Shown here one piece after another: positions 1 through 9,455 of a DNA stretch of 64,000 nucleotides. Below the pieces are notes generated by a model. That model was not told where the DNA came from. It was given only the letters and a program-made list of their open reading frames with translations, and made no database searches. This stretch comes from Flavobacterium celericrescens (GTDB lineage: Bacteria; Bacteroidota; Bacteroidia; Flavobacteriales; Flavobacteriaceae), in contig NZ_JAAJBV010000003.1 in NCBI RefSeq assembly GCF_011392075.1, positions 62,001-126,000 on the forward strand, in the 5' to 3' direction. Positions within the stretch are counted from its first letter, which is position 1; every line of letters starts with the position of its first letter. The position numbers and the translations under genes are program-made.

Positions 1-366
1 GTGCCCATTTTTAATGGCTTTTTACAACACAAAAACGAAAAAGCAGCCCAATACCAAGTGGAAAACGCTGGTTTCCTTTTAGAACAACAAAAACTCGATT
101 TAGAAACCCAATTGGCCACACTATACGCCAGTTATCAAACCAATTTAGCGCTTGTACAAGTAGAAGAAAAAAACCTAGAAATTGCCAAGCAAAACCTAGA
201 CATTACCCTTGCTAAATTCAAAATTGGCACCATAACCACCATTGAATTCAGAACCGCACAACAAAATTTTGTAGAAGCCTCCGTGCGCTATTCCAATGCA
301 CAATATGTAACCAAACTATCCGAAATCAACCTAAAAGAATTAGCAGGCACTTTAAAATTAAATTAA
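1..366 (+). CDS. TolC family outer membrane efflux protein, C-terminal fragment
   Basis: The gene starts before the window; the GTG at position 1 is an internal codon. The 121 residues are rich in Q, E, K and L and read as the last long helices of an outer membrane efflux (OEP) domain. The stretch GTITTIEFRTAQQNF resembles the conserved turn before the final helix of TolC-like proteins. It would be the outer membrane channel of a tripartite efflux pump, whose inner-membrane and periplasmic partners would lie upstream, outside the window. The family is fairly clear; the transported substrate cannot be told. Confidence 0.75.
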   Translation: MPIFNGFLQHKNEKAAQYQVENAGFLLEQQKLDLETQLATLYASYQTNLALVQVEEKNLEIAKQNLDITLAKFKIGTITTIEFRTAQQNFVEASVRYSNAQYVTKLSEINLKELAGTLKLN

Positions 367-387
367 TATAATTAGCTTTGGTAAAAT

Positions 388-468
388 GTTTAGTTGTTGA
401 ATTGTAAAATTGAATAAACAAAATCAACAATTCAACAACTAAACAATTCAACAACTAAACAATTCAAC
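388..468. repeat. Inverted plus direct 18-bp repeat between tolC-like gene and bestrophin gene
   Basis: The 18-mer at 388-405 (GTTTAGTTGTTGAATTGT) is the exact reverse complement of two overlapping copies at 427-444 and 443-460, which are spaced 16 bp apart; a partial third copy follows. The transcript could fold with either downstream copy. It may help end the efflux operon or be simple slippage-expanded sequence. Confidence 0.7.
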
Positions 469-488
469 ATTTAAACAATTAACAATAA

Positions 489-1352
489 ATGGTACAATAC
501 AACCCAAAAGACTGGATTACATTTATCTTTCGTTTTCACGAATCAGACACCTTTCGTCAGTTGATTCCGATGATGATTTTTATTGGTTTATATGCATTAG
601 GCATTGCTTATTTGGAATTAGAATATTGGAACCTTTCCGAAAAAAGCCATGTAAAAAACCTACCCATGATGCACACCACTGTAGGGTTTGTGCTTTCGTT
701 GTTATTGGCATACCGCACCAATACTGCCTATGACCGTTGGTGGGAAGGTAGAAAACAATGGGGTGCCTTAGTGAATAACAGCCGTAACTTAGCCATTAAA
801 TTAGCCGCTTATTTAAAAGACGAACACGACAGAACCTACTTTCGAAAAGTGATTCCTGCTTATGCTTCAGTACTTTCCAAACATTTATTAAACGAAGAAG
901 TAAGCAAAATGCTATTTGAGGGACTTGATTTAGAAATCGATCAGCACAAACACCGCCCTAATCAAGTGGCTAAAATGCTTTTTCACAAAGCTAATGACTT
1001 GTACCAATCTGAAAAAATAACGGGTGAGCAATTCTACATCATCAATGCCGAATTGCAATCGTTTACCGATATTTGTGGTGCTTGCGAACGTATTAAAAAC
1101 ACGCCTATTCCCTACTCTTACAGTTCATTTATCAAGAAGTTCATCTTCTTTTTTGTCATGACACTTCCTTTCGGATTTGTATTCAATTTAGGCTATTATG
1201 TTATTCCTGTAGTTGTCTTTATTTTCTATGTCCTTGCCAGTTTAGAACTCATCGCAGAAGAAATCGAAGACCCATTCGGAAACGACGCCAACGACTTACC
1301 CATGACAAAAATTGCTACCAATATTAAAAAACACGTGGAGGAGATTTTGTAA
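489..1352 (+). CDS. Bestrophin family anion channel (UPF0187)
   Basis: This 287-aa protein has hydrophobic segments near residues 25-45, 60-75 and 215-250, and the bestrophin hallmark RTNTAYDRWWEGRKQWG after the second one. Bacterial bestrophins form pentameric chloride or cation channels in the inner membrane. The length fits bacterial members (about 280-310 aa). The ATG at 489 lies just after the repeat tract, and no better upstream start exists in frame. It converges on the gene at 1360 with only 7 nt between them. The physiological role is unknown. Confidence 0.88.
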   Translation: MVQYNPKDWITFIFRFHESDTFRQLIPMMIFIGLYALGIAYLELEYWNLSEKSHVKNLPMMHTTVGFVLSLLLAYRTNTAYDRWWEGRKQWGALVNNSRNLAIKLAAYLKDEHDRTYFRKVIPAYASVLSKHLLNEEVSKMLFEGLDLEIDQHKHRPNQVAKMLFHKANDLYQSEKITGEQFYIINAELQSFTDICGACERIKNTPIPYSYSSFIKKFIFFFVMTLPFGFVFNLGYYVIPVVVFIFYVLASLELIAEEIEDPFGNDANDLPMTKIATNIKKHVEEIL

Positions 1353-1359
1353 GAAGTAT

Positions 1360-2256
1360 TTAATCAGTTAGTGTTAACTCAACAGCTAAAATGCCATAAT
1401 TATTTAAGTAAGGTACTGGAGTATTTCCGCCGAAGATTTTTTCTTTTTGCCATACTCCATTTTTATAAGTCCAACTATTCATATTATTTTTAGCCGGTAG
1501 AAGACCTACTTTAGGCTCGTATAAACTCATTTCTTTTCTTTCCGTTGAATTGGGTATTGGAAAAGAAATTTTGTATTCATTTTCATCAATAATCAACCAT
1601 TCAAAGCTCACAAAAAGTCCCTCTTCAGGGAAAATTATATTTAAATTAGACAAATCTATTTCAATGTTATTCTCTCCTTTTTTTGCAATACCAATTATAT
1701 TTTGTTCATTTAAATTATGACTGGGTTTACCTGCGGCATCAATCGAATATAAACGGATATTAAATTTTGCTTTTTTTATTTCGCTATAGATTCGTAATTT
1801 AATTTTATCTAAAAAAGGCGTTTTTAAAGCTAAAGAATCAAAAGGAAAAAATCGAGCTTTAATTTCAGGATTATTATTAGCTGCATAATAAAAACCTATT
1901 TCAGAATCCTTAAATTTTCCAATTGTATTTTTAGTTTTCCCTTTTTTTGAAGCAATAATTACTTCTTTAAGTTCAACGACTTCTGGAATTAGTTCAATTA
2001 TTGTTTGAATATCAGACATCTGTATTTTTTTACTTTCATAACCAACCGAAGATATTATAATTGTTTGTCCAATTGAATTGTCTATTATAAACTCCCCATT
2101 TTCATTAGCAGTAGTTCCAGTTTGGGTGTTCTCTACCCATATATTTGCAAAAGGTATTCCGAGCATTGTATTTGAATCAACAACTTTTAATTTTATTTGT
2201 CCTAAACCAATACTCGCTTTCAGAAGTAGTATATAAAGTAGTAATTTTTTCATCAT
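1360..2256 (-). CDS. Secreted protein with CarboxypepD_reg-like domain
   Basis: This 298-aa protein begins with a signal peptide (about residues 1-19, ending LGQ). A carboxypeptidase regulatory-like beta-sandwich follows: GIPFANIWVENTQTGTTANE and the ISSVGYESKKI strand, typical of the N-terminal domain of Bacteroidetes surface proteins. After residue 100 it matches nothing I recognise and has no TonB plug or barrel, so it is not a receptor. It is probably exported to the periplasm or outer membrane. A second Met directly after the first is an equally good start. Function unknown. Confidence 0.7.
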   Translation of the reverse strand: MMKKLLLYILLLKASIGLGQIKLKVVDSNTMLGIPFANIWVENTQTGTTANENGEFIIDNSIGQTIIISSVGYESKKIQMSDIQTIIELIPEVVELKEVIIASKKGKTKNTIGKFKDSEIGFYYAANNNPEIKARFFPFDSLALKTPFLDKIKLRIYSEIKKAKFNIRLYSIDAAGKPSHNLNEQNIIGIAKKGENNIEIDLSNLNIIFPEEGLFVSFEWLIIDENEYKISFPIPNSTERKEMSLYEPKVGLLPAKNNMNSWTYKNGVWQKEKIFGGNTPVPYLNNYGILAVELTLTD

Positions 2257-2340
2257 ATCATGTACAAAGTTATGTCGTCTTTTTTAGCATAAAACCATTA
2301 AAAGAATGGGAAAGCATTGTGAATAGTGGTCAGAATGGTC

Positions 2341-3747
2341 TCAATTTTGTTGTTTTGCCCATTCTATAATCTGAGGATATAGTTCTGCTACAGTTCTTTC
2401 AGGGTTATCTTTTTTAAGTTTAATCATTTCATCATTGAATTCTTTAAATTTGATGAATCCTCTTTTTTCTACATTCATTTTTACTCTTTCTTTAATGACA
2501 TATTCAGCTGTCTCCCTATCGTAATTTTCTATGATCCAAATGCAAAAAACGGAATGCGTCATATATTCATTAAAAATGGATTGTGGATTATTATAAAAGC
2601 CATTTTTTTCATCAGACCAAATATTTGATTTGAAAACATTAGCAATATCTTTTTTATATTTATCACTAATTGGATTAACATAATTATGATCTATTTCAGT
2701 AAATACAATTCCTGAATATAATCCTTCTTTTTGTGTTTCGGTTAGATTTTTATTTGAATCATAACGATTTGCATCACAAACAAACATTACACTCTCACTA
2801 TACCATGAATTATTGTTATTATCTCTACCAAAATATTTTTGTGTACTATGTGAACCACCAATTAATGGTGAAAAAATAACTTTGTAGGCATTATGTTTAA
2901 TTGGAAATTCCTTCTCAAGCCAATGCTGCATATTTTTTAAAGGCAATAATTCGGATACTCTTTTTAAATCATCTGCATAGTATTTTTTATGTTTTTTATA
3001 AAATGTTCTGAAATTAGATTTATCTGAAAAATCTTGAACTAAAGGCAATAATTCGGTAAATAGATTTGAAAACCCTTGCCAATCAGCTCCAAAAACATAA
3101 TTATAATTTTCTCCTTTTACGATAGTATCACCACTAAATTCATACATAAAACTATTTTCTCTAAATTCAAAATACTTTTGGGTATAATCATTTTCAGATT
3201 CAAAAATTAGTTTTTTAAAAATAGGATGGTTTAAATAAGGCTCAAAAAAACGTTGAACTTCTTTGTAATATTTTGTGTCTTTTTGAAGATTAGTAGCATT
3301 TTTTCCACTTGGAGATAATACCCAAATTATATTAGCAAGTTCATAGACTTCTGGTAAATCAAAGAAAATCTTCCCATGGTTCTCATCTATATATTCTTGT
3401 GAAAAATTTGATGAAGAAGCATTAAACCTAAAAGCAACAACGGCTGTTCCGTCTGGGGTTTTAACTGTTACATAACTTTTTCGCGCAAAAGGATAATTAT
3501 CTCCTTTTATTGAAAGAGTATCTTTTCCTATAAAGGCAGTCATTATAATTCCTTTAGAAGTATTAGTCCCTGGACTTATTGTGTCATTTTTACTTAAATG
3601 AAGTTCAAATAGGTCTGGATAATTGGAGTATTGGTATTTTATTGTTTCAGAATCGGAATAGTAAACTTTAGAAATATTTTCTTTAACGTACTGTCCCGAA
3701 GCAAAATTTACAGATATAAGTACTATTATTAACTTTATTATTTTCAT
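2341..3747 (-). CDS. Secreted protein of unknown function, possibly DUF4932-like
   Basis: This 468-aa protein has an N-terminal signal peptide (about 1-18, ending FASGQ). The region around residues 300-360 (GGSHSTQKYFG, then FTEIDHNYVNP) is reminiscent of DUF4932 proteins, where I recall an HExxH-like metallopeptidase motif followed by YVNP. Here the first His position is Thr (TEIDH), so a zinc site would be incomplete. This is family resemblance by eye only. The gene lies in a run of minus-strand secreted proteins with moderate spacing; no operon partner suggests a role. Confidence 0.55.
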   Translation of the reverse strand: MKIIKLIIVLISVNFASGQYVKENISKVYYSDSETIKYQYSNYPDLFELHLSKNDTISPGTNTSKGIIMTAFIGKDTLSIKGDNYPFARKSYVTVKTPDGTAVVAFRFNASSSNFSQEYIDENHGKIFFDLPEVYELANIIWVLSPSGKNATNLQKDTKYYKEVQRFFEPYLNHPIFKKLIFESENDYTQKYFEFRENSFMYEFSGDTIVKGENYNYVFGADWQGFSNLFTELLPLVQDFSDKSNFRTFYKKHKKYYADDLKRVSELLPLKNMQHWLEKEFPIKHNAYKVIFSPLIGGSHSTQKYFGRDNNNNSWYSESVMFVCDANRYDSNKNLTETQKEGLYSGIVFTEIDHNYVNPISDKYKKDIANVFKSNIWSDEKNGFYNNPQSIFNEYMTHSVFCIWIIENYDRETAEYVIKERVKMNVEKRGFIKFKEFNDEMIKLKKDNPERTVAELYPQIIEWAKQQN

Positions 3748-3926
3748 TTCATTAGTTTATTCTTAAATTCTTCTTGCTTCTCTACTATACACAACTAGTA
3801 TTTATACTGCTATTTTTATTACAAAACGTTTAGCTTATAGATTTATTGCTACTTACTCTCAATATGAATTGCACGGCAGTAGGCATTAAACAAAACTAAA
3901 ACTATCATCTGAAATGGTCACATCCC

Positions 3927-4544
3927 CTAATTCCAAGTTACTGGATATTCCATGTAATCCAAGAAACCATTGGTTTCATAGAGTATCGAATAGCCTTGCT
4001 TGGTCAAAATATAATGGCACACTTTTATTTCATTATTTCTTTTGGGAAATGTTAATAGCGCTGGGCATAACTTTGCTTTAGGTACTTTTTGTACTACCAA
4101 TTCATAGTCTTTATCAATTTTCTTTTTTGTAAAAAGACCTAGAGAAGCGTCATTCACAAATCGAGCAATTTTTATATCCTGTAAGGCATACGTATCTATT
4201 TTATAGGGAATACCCTCATACTCCGCACAATTTGCATTCATTGTCGTACTAATCGAAATACTATCGGTTGTAATGTTCTTAATTACACCACTGCGGTACC
4301 GTTTACCATTGGCAAACTCCAAATCATAAATAGCTTCCATACGAATCACAAAACCAGCGTTACCTACACCCCAACTTGTAGCATAGTCCAACGTTTTACC
4401 TTTCTTTTGCACTACCAAAATATTGCCCTCTTCATAACGGCAATCATAATGTTTTCGATATTCCGCTTCTCCTGGAATGGTATCATTTTGTGCATACATA
4501 CCACAACTCCATAGTAACACAAAAATTAAAACTATTTTTTTCAT
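3927..4544 (-). CDS. Hypothetical secreted protein
   Basis: This 205-aa protein has a clear signal peptide, MKKIVLIFVLLWSCGMYAQ. The mature part is beta-rich with scattered Cys, and I recognise no domain. It sits alone between two noncoding stretches, with a long repeat region just upstream (4560-4870). The ATG at 4544 directly begins the signal peptide, which supports the start. Function unknown. Confidence 0.6.
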   Translation of the reverse strand: MKKIVLIFVLLWSCGMYAQNDTIPGEAEYRKHYDCRYEEGNILVVQKKGKTLDYATSWGVGNAGFVIRMEAIYDLEFANGKRYRSGVIKNITTDSISISTTMNANCAEYEGIPYKIDTYALQDIKIARFVNDASLGLFTKKKIDKDYELVVQKVPKAKLCPALLTFPKRNNEIKVCHYILTKQGYSILYETNGFLDYMEYPVTWN

Positions 4545-4572
4545 AAATAATAAATTAAAATTATATTGATTT

Positions 4573-4632
4573 TGTCATTCCGCCGAATAGGAATCTCCTA
4601 CAAGTAGGCATCCGCTTAACGCAGTAAAGCCA
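4573..4632. repeat. Dispersed repeat containing GGAATCTCCTAC (copy 1)
   Basis: This copy reads GTCATTCCGCCGAATAGGAA, then TCTCCTACAAGTAGGCATCC and CGCTTAACGCAGTAAAGCC. Close copies lie at 9357-9420, 12470-12670 (several in tandem), 56140-56172 and 60267-60303, the last two in reverse orientation. All are intergenic. Confidence 0.75.
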
Positions 4633-4700
4633 TCCCCCTTATCCCTATTCCCTTATCCCTATTCCCTTTTCACTTTTCACTTCTCACTTCTCACTCTTCA

Positions 4701-4865
4701 CTTTTTACTTGGCTCTTTTTACTTGGCTCTTTTTACTTAGCTCTTTTTACTTAGCTCTTTTTACTTAGCTCTTTTTACTTAGCTCTTTTTACTTAGCTCT
4801 TTTTACTTGGCTCTTTTTACTTGACTCTTTTTACTTGGCTCTCTTTACTTGGCTCTTCTCACTTC
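4701..4865. repeat. 14-bp tandem repeat array 1 (unit TTTTTACTTGGCTC)
   Basis: About eleven near-perfect head-to-tail units with period 14, mostly TTTTTACTTGGCTC or TTTTTACTTAGCTC. They are preceded by a CACTTCTCAC-type pyrimidine tract (4667-4700) and an ATTCCCTTATCCCT stretch. The gene-free interval 4545-4872 consists of this array and the repeat just before it; no gene was seen there. Confidence 0.9.
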
Positions 4866-4872
4866 TCCCCCC

Positions 4873-5607
4873 TCACTTCTCCAAATAATACCAAGGAATC
4901 CCCAACAATCCCTCTTTATAATCCACAACAACCTGATCATGAATGTGATACAAGTCATACTCAGAAGAAGAAACACGAATATTCTCCGCATCATAATGAT
5001 GTCCCCAAGGCTTTACTTTTACATAATAAGAGCGACCTCCTTTTCTACTTCTACTGATATGCTTGTCAATTACTTCCGTTTCATACACTTTAGGCTCCGA
5101 ATTGTCAAAAGTGCAATTCACTGCAACCACTGCACTGTAACTGTACACAAAAAAACTAAAAACAATCGAACCATAAATCCAACTCTTATCTTTATTGGAA
5201 TCAGAAATTTGCTGATGTGTCACTAACAAAAACAAACAAATGCCTACCAAAGCAACTGTGCCCGCTGTAAGAATAGCTATAAAAGAATCGGTTTCATAAT
5301 CCATTAATACCCGCAATACAATAGCCCAAGCTGGAACATCTATAAAATCCGCCACATCATATTTCTCTTTTGCCGAATAATCTACTTCTACTAACGACGC
5401 TATACTAGGCTTGTGCAACCCATTTAAAAACATCCCCACAAAAGGAAGCAACAACAAGGCTACCAACAAAATTTCATAAGGCTTCGGATAAAACACAAAC
5501 CACAAACTCAAGCCCAGTGCCACATACTCCAACCAATCGAGTTGATGGAGGGTGTAGACTTTTGAAGTGGTATTTTTTAGGGTTTTGTTGGTTTTGATGG
5601 TTCTCAT
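4873..5607 (-). CDS. Hypothetical multi-spanning membrane protein
   Basis: This 244-aa protein has hydrophobic segments at about residues 28-62 (two close helices), 108-130 and 143-162. A soluble C-terminal part follows (about 165-244) with VIDKHISRSRKGGRSYYVKV and ending YYLEK. The tail looks like a small beta domain seen after membrane segments in Bacteroidetes proteins. Its end abuts the 14-bp repeat array. No family recognised; inner membrane location inferred. Confidence 0.6.
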   Translation of the reverse strand: MRTIKTNKTLKNTTSKVYTLHQLDWLEYVALGLSLWFVFYPKPYEILLVALLLLPFVGMFLNGLHKPSIASLVEVDYSAKEKYDVADFIDVPAWAIVLRVLMDYETDSFIAILTAGTVALVGICLFLLVTHQQISDSNKDKSWIYGSIVFSFFVYSYSAVVAVNCTFDNSEPKVYETEVIDKHISRSRKGGRSYYVKVKPWGHHYDAENIRVSSSEYDLYHIHDQVVVDYKEGLLGIPWYYLEK

Positions 5608-5661
5608 TTTTTATTTTTTTTCATACTAAACTCATTTCAGCATCATTAAGCAAAATAATTG

Positions 5662-6252
5662 TTAGCGATAGTTTTTAATTAATTCACCATATTTTTCTAT
5701 GTAAGTTCTAAACATTTCTGCCCTTGTTGACAGATGAAAAATTTCATTACCATTTTGAACTAACTTTTCAGGTGCTTTTCCATTACAAAAGTGACCAGCC
5801 GAGAATAATGCATTATAAATTATTTCAAAATTCTTATTAGCTATATTTTCATTTTCAAATTCGTAAACTGTAATCATAAAATCAGGATATACATTTTTCA
5901 TGGGACTATTCTTTTCTGGAACTAAACTCTTAGCAAAATAGTTTCTAATTCCATCCCCTTTAACTAAGATTATTGTATTCTCTTCACAGTTATTATAACT
6001 ATTCTGCTTTATACTTTCATTTTTTTCAAACCTAAATTTTGATTTTAAAAGTTTATTCTCAATTTCACTAATTAATTTTTGGTTATCATTACTATTTTTT
6101 GTGAATATTGTGTCATATTCTGTTTCATTATTGGGCATGTTTTCTATACCAAAGTCGTTCTTTTTGATAGATTCATTTTCTGATTTCTTGTCGATATTTT
6201 CACAAGAGAAAAAGGAAAAAATTAAAAGTGAAATTATATAAAATTTATTCAT
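5662..6252 (-). CDS. Hypothetical lipoprotein
   Basis: This 196-aa protein starts with a lipoprotein signal, MNKFYIISLLIFSFFSC, with the lipidated Cys at residue 17 followed by ENIDKKSEN. Residues after the Cys are polar and disordered, then a small folded domain follows. The C-terminal half has single Cys residues and no motif I know. Likely anchored in the inner or outer membrane facing the periplasm. Function unknown. Confidence 0.6.
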   Translation of the reverse strand: MNKFYIISLLIFSFFSCENIDKKSENESIKKNDFGIENMPNNETEYDTIFTKNSNDNQKLISEIENKLLKSKFRFEKNESIKQNSYNNCEENTIILVKGDGIRNYFAKSLVPEKNSPMKNVYPDFMITVYEFENENIANKNFEIIYNALFSAGHFCNGKAPEKLVQNGNEIFHLSTRAEMFRTYIEKYGELIKNYR

Positions 6253-6301
6253 TTCAAGTACTGTTTTTGGGTGGTAATAAAAGATACTAATACCATTTTA
6301 G

Positions 6302-6652
6302 CTAAAGTTGTTTCACAATATCAATTAGCCAACTACAAAAACAATCTTCACAATAGTCACTCATTTGGCATTTGATATATAAAATTGGAAACAAAAATAG
6401 CAGCAAAAAAGGGATGTTTGTTGCAGCTACTTTATATTGTTTTCTTTTAATTCTAACTACTAAATCTATAAGTAGGCCAACCGTCATTAAAAAAAGGATT
6501 ATAAATAATAATATGGCTATTCCTAATCCAGCATCTGTAGGATGTTCCCTCCTACTATTAGATTCAAATGAAATTTGTGCAAAAAAATACAATCCCAAAA
6601 GAGGCAATCCAGTAATTAATAATCTTTTTAAAAAGCTTTTAAAAATTTCCAT
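6302..6652 (-). CDS. Small hypothetical membrane protein
   Basis: This 116-aa protein has three predicted transmembrane helices at about residues 10-26, 44-67 and 77-93. The C-terminal tail is Cys-rich (KCQMSDYCEDCFCSW). It lies between a lipoprotein gene and a WG-repeat gene on the same strand. The Cys cluster could bind metal or form disulfides, but no family is recognised. Confidence 0.5.
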   Translation of the reverse strand: MEIFKSFLKRLLITGLPLLGLYFFAQISFESNSRREHPTDAGLGIAILLFIILFLMTVGLLIDLVVRIKRKQYKVAATNIPFLLLFLFPILYIKCQMSDYCEDCFCSWLIDIVKQL

Positions 6653-6684
6653 TCACTTCTATATTTATGAATAAACTAATTCAT

Positions 6685-7812
6685 TTAATTTTTAAATAGC
6701 ACTCCATTTTCGCCAATATAATAATAGTGATTAGTAGTAGTATTTTGAACCAATACAATTACAAAATCATTATCTAATTCAATAGCTGTTTTTATTTTAT
6801 TAAAATCAGAAAAAACTACTTTATTGGTTGATAAAAAGAACACACCAGTTTCAGAATTACGAATGACTTCTAAATAATGATACTCTTTTTTAATAGTTTC
6901 ATAATTAGCCTCAAGTAACACATTTCCATAACCATCAATTAATCCTTTTTTATCATTATCTTCTATTAGTAAATAATGTGTTTTTCCTCTTTTAAAATCG
7001 TATGCATTGAAAAAATAATCTAATTTTTTGAATTTAGGCATAAATCCGATTTTTTCCTTAAAATCCCAAAAGCCATAAATATTTTTTTTTCTCAAAAGAA
7101 ATAAATTACTTTCATATCGAATAGGAATCTTCTCTTCAAAATCTTTTGAATTATCATCTAATACATAACTAGGTAAATTACTTTTTGCTGTTTCTATACT
7201 ACCCACTGTCTGAAAAACTTCACTATTCGGATTTTCATATGAAACTGTAAAAAGATATTCCGTAACCTTTTCATTACTCACACGCCAACGGCATTTTTTG
7301 GTACTTTCATCTTCATCAACAAAAACAATTTGGTCATAAACCACCGGAATAACTATTTTACCATTTACATCAGCCAAACCTATCTTTTTATTTTTTTTTA
7401 GAATAAAGGAAAAATTAACCACTTCATCTAACCAATCATATTCAAAAGGGATTATCACTCGATTATCATTCGATACCAAACCTGATTTCCCAGCCTCATT
7501 GATGGCAATAAAGTGAAAGGTTTCATCTACATTCTTTACATATTGATACGTTGGAGGCAATAATTGTTTGTTCTGTGCATCAATTACCCCAATTTTTTTA
7601 TTTTGATATACGTAAGCAAATGTTAAATCCTTTAATCCAATAGAAGTTCGTTTAAAAAAACCAACACTATCATAAACAGGTTGAATCATCAATTTCCCAT
7701 CTCTATTGCTATAACCCCATTTAGAATTTGAAACAAAGGGAATTAATTCACTATTTTGAGAGTAAGTATAAGCCGTTGATAATAAAAGAACAAGAAGAAT
7801 TATCTTTTTCAT
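6685..7812 (-). CDS. WG repeat-containing secreted protein
   Basis: This 375-aa protein has a signal peptide (1-18, ending TYS) followed by at least four WG repeats. They are seen as KWGYSNRDGKLMIQPVYD, KIGVIDAQNKQLLPPTY, KSGLVSNDNRVIIPFEYD and KIGLADVNGKIVIPVVYD, with more divergent units later. WG repeats build beta-rich domains common in Bacteroidetes exported proteins; their partners are usually unknown. Its ATG overlaps the stop of the upstream gene (TAATG at 7810-7814), so the two genes are very likely cotranscribed and translationally coupled. Confidence 0.8.
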   Translation of the reverse strand: MKKIILLVLLLSTAYTYSQNSELIPFVSNSKWGYSNRDGKLMIQPVYDSVGFFKRTSIGLKDLTFAYVYQNKKIGVIDAQNKQLLPPTYQYVKNVDETFHFIAINEAGKSGLVSNDNRVIIPFEYDWLDEVVNFSFILKKNKKIGLADVNGKIVIPVVYDQIVFVDEDESTKKCRWRVSNEKVTEYLFTVSYENPNSEVFQTVGSIETAKSNLPSYVLDDNSKDFEEKIPIRYESNLFLLRKKNIYGFWDFKEKIGFMPKFKKLDYFFNAYDFKRGKTHYLLIEDNDKKGLIDGYGNVLLEANYETIKKEYHYLEVIRNSETGVFFLSTNKVVFSDFNKIKTAIELDNDFVIVLVQNTTTNHYYYIGENGVLFKN

Positions 7813-8996
7813 TATTTTTCAAGTTTAAATTTATATGTTCCTAATTCAATTTCGCTTGTATACTCTTGCATTTCAAGATCTTTAGTCAAAGTAATTCGTT
7901 TTGAAACAAACCCGTTTGAAATTATTTGATTTGTAAAATCGGGAAAATCTACATCATTTTTTTCTATTAAATGCAATTTAAATTCATACTCATCCCCAGC
8001 AATTAATTGAGTAATATTTGATTTCTTAGCATTTATCTTTTCTTTTAAAATATAGCAATCTTGAAAATCAATTAGCTTTCCATTCTCCATAAATAATTTG
8101 TCGTTATTATGAGTTCCTTCTATTATTTGACCCAAATTTTTATTACTGTAAATAAAAGATATTCCCTCAGAATTAGGCTCGTCAAAAATTTGTAAGGAAA
8201 CAGAATTGTCTTTATTAGAGTAAACCAGAGTATTGGTTTCAAAAACCATTTTACCTTTACTGTCTTTAAGTGAAATCTTTGACGAAATTTTATAATTAAA
8301 TAACAAATCAATTTTTTCACCATTTGCAACAAACGGTTTTTCTCTTTGTTTCTTTTCGTCTACACAAGATAGTAATGAATCTTTCGGTTCTTTAAAACCA
8401 ACTAAAACATCACTTAAATTGCTTTTAACATTACTGTAAGTATCCTCTTTAAAATTAGACATATCCAATTCGATACCCAATATTGAAACCGCTATAATGG
8501 TATTGCCCTTTGGTAAATTTTGAAGCAATCCCATAGCATTCAAATAGCCTTCAAAACCTGTTCCTGTTCTAGCTCCAGGTGCCACCCATAGTTTAATATC
8601 TAAAACATCATTATCAAAAGCATATAAAGTAGCTTGTTGACCAAATAGTGATTTTGATGTAGTGGTTTTGTAAAATCCGCCTTTGGGAAACGCTTCTTTA
8701 AAGGTTAAATAGGATAATTTGTGTTGCGAACGAATAACAACAGTATTAAAAGCTTTAAAGTAAGCTAATACTTTACCTGTTTTATTTCCATATAGTAAAC
8801 GATTAAAAACAAAATAATTACCATTATCTAAGCTAGAAAACTTTATTTTTATTTTACTATCGTCACTATTATTTGATTTACTTTCATCAGCTAAATAAAG
8901 ACGATCAATATTTATACTATACCCTTTATTTTGAGCGTAAAATAAACTAACACAGAAAAACAATAAGCAAGAGAGAATTTTTTTAATTTGTTTCAT
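7812..8996 (-). CDS. Hypothetical secreted protein, coupled to WG-repeat gene
   Basis: This 394-aa protein has a signal peptide (about 1-22, ending LFYAQ). The mature part is beta-rich, with a GARTGTGFEGYLNAMGLL segment in the middle, and I recognise no domain. Its stop codon overlaps the start of the WG-repeat gene by one base (TAATG), so the pair forms a two-gene operon. Probably a periplasmic or outer membrane protein working with the WG-repeat protein; that link is inference from the overlap. Confidence 0.6.
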   Translation of the reverse strand: MKQIKKILSCLLFFCVSLFYAQNKGYSINIDRLYLADESKSNNSDDSKIKIKFSSLDNGNYFVFNRLLYGNKTGKVLAYFKAFNTVVIRSQHKLSYLTFKEAFPKGGFYKTTTSKSLFGQQATLYAFDNDVLDIKLWVAPGARTGTGFEGYLNAMGLLQNLPKGNTIIAVSILGIELDMSNFKEDTYSNVKSNLSDVLVGFKEPKDSLLSCVDEKKQREKPFVANGEKIDLLFNYKISSKISLKDSKGKMVFETNTLVYSNKDNSVSLQIFDEPNSEGISFIYSNKNLGQIIEGTHNNDKLFMENGKLIDFQDCYILKEKINAKKSNITQLIAGDEYEFKLHLIEKNDVDFPDFTNQIISNGFVSKRITLTKDLEMQEYTSEIELGTYKFKLEK

Positions 8997-9289
8997 TTTT
9001 TGTGTTAAAAATTATTTATAAATACGAATAGGTTCATTTTTTATTTCTTGTCATACTGTACTTGTTTATGCACCTCTTAATCACCTAATTATTAGATAAA
9101 CAAACGCAAAAAGATTCGCTCACCATTGGAAGATAACGGATACAAGAAAAGAAATACAATGCTTTTTTACATAATTAGAAAGTGTAAGAAAAGTTCCTCG
9201 AATATAATAAAAATTATAAAACTCAAAACTTAAAACCAATCTTATAATCAATATTCTTTTGATTAATGTCAAGCTGCTATTCTGATAAA

Positions 9290-9420
9290 GTAAAAACTTA
9301 GGTGCTGCGAAACTAGATTTCCTAACCTTAGACAACCGCTTTACGTAGTTAAAGCCTGTCATTCCGAGATTAAGAGGAATCTCCTAACCTTAGGCCAACG
9401 CTTTACGAAGTAAAGCCAAC
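9290..9420. repeat. Dispersed repeat containing GGAATCTCCTAA (copy 2)
   Basis: GTCATTCCGAGATTAAGAGG with AATCTCCTAACCTTAGGCCA and CGCTTTACGAAGTAAAGCC match the repeat at 4573. A partial copy lies just before, at 9315-9356 (CCTAACCTTAGACAACCGCTTTACG). The rest of the gap 8997-9430 shows no gene; an 80-codon open frame here covers the repeats and is not credible. Confidence 0.7.
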
Positions 9421-9430
9421 AACCTATAAC

Positions 9431-9453
9431 AAAAAAGAGGCCTAGGCCTCTTT
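9431..9453 (-). terminator. Intrinsic terminator of the pVip operon
   Basis: A perfect palindrome, AAAGAGGCCTAGGCCTCTTT (9434-9453), gives an 8-bp stem with a CTAG loop. On the minus strand it runs into a T stretch ending near 9431. It lies immediately after the DUF1737 remnant and so closes the minus-strand cluster that begins at the viperin gene. Confidence 0.8.
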
Positions 9454-9455
9454 CC

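Noticed and set aside
9120..9362. 80-aa open frame on the minus strand
   Set aside because: It covers dispersed repeat sequence, has no plausible start context and no homology-like pattern.
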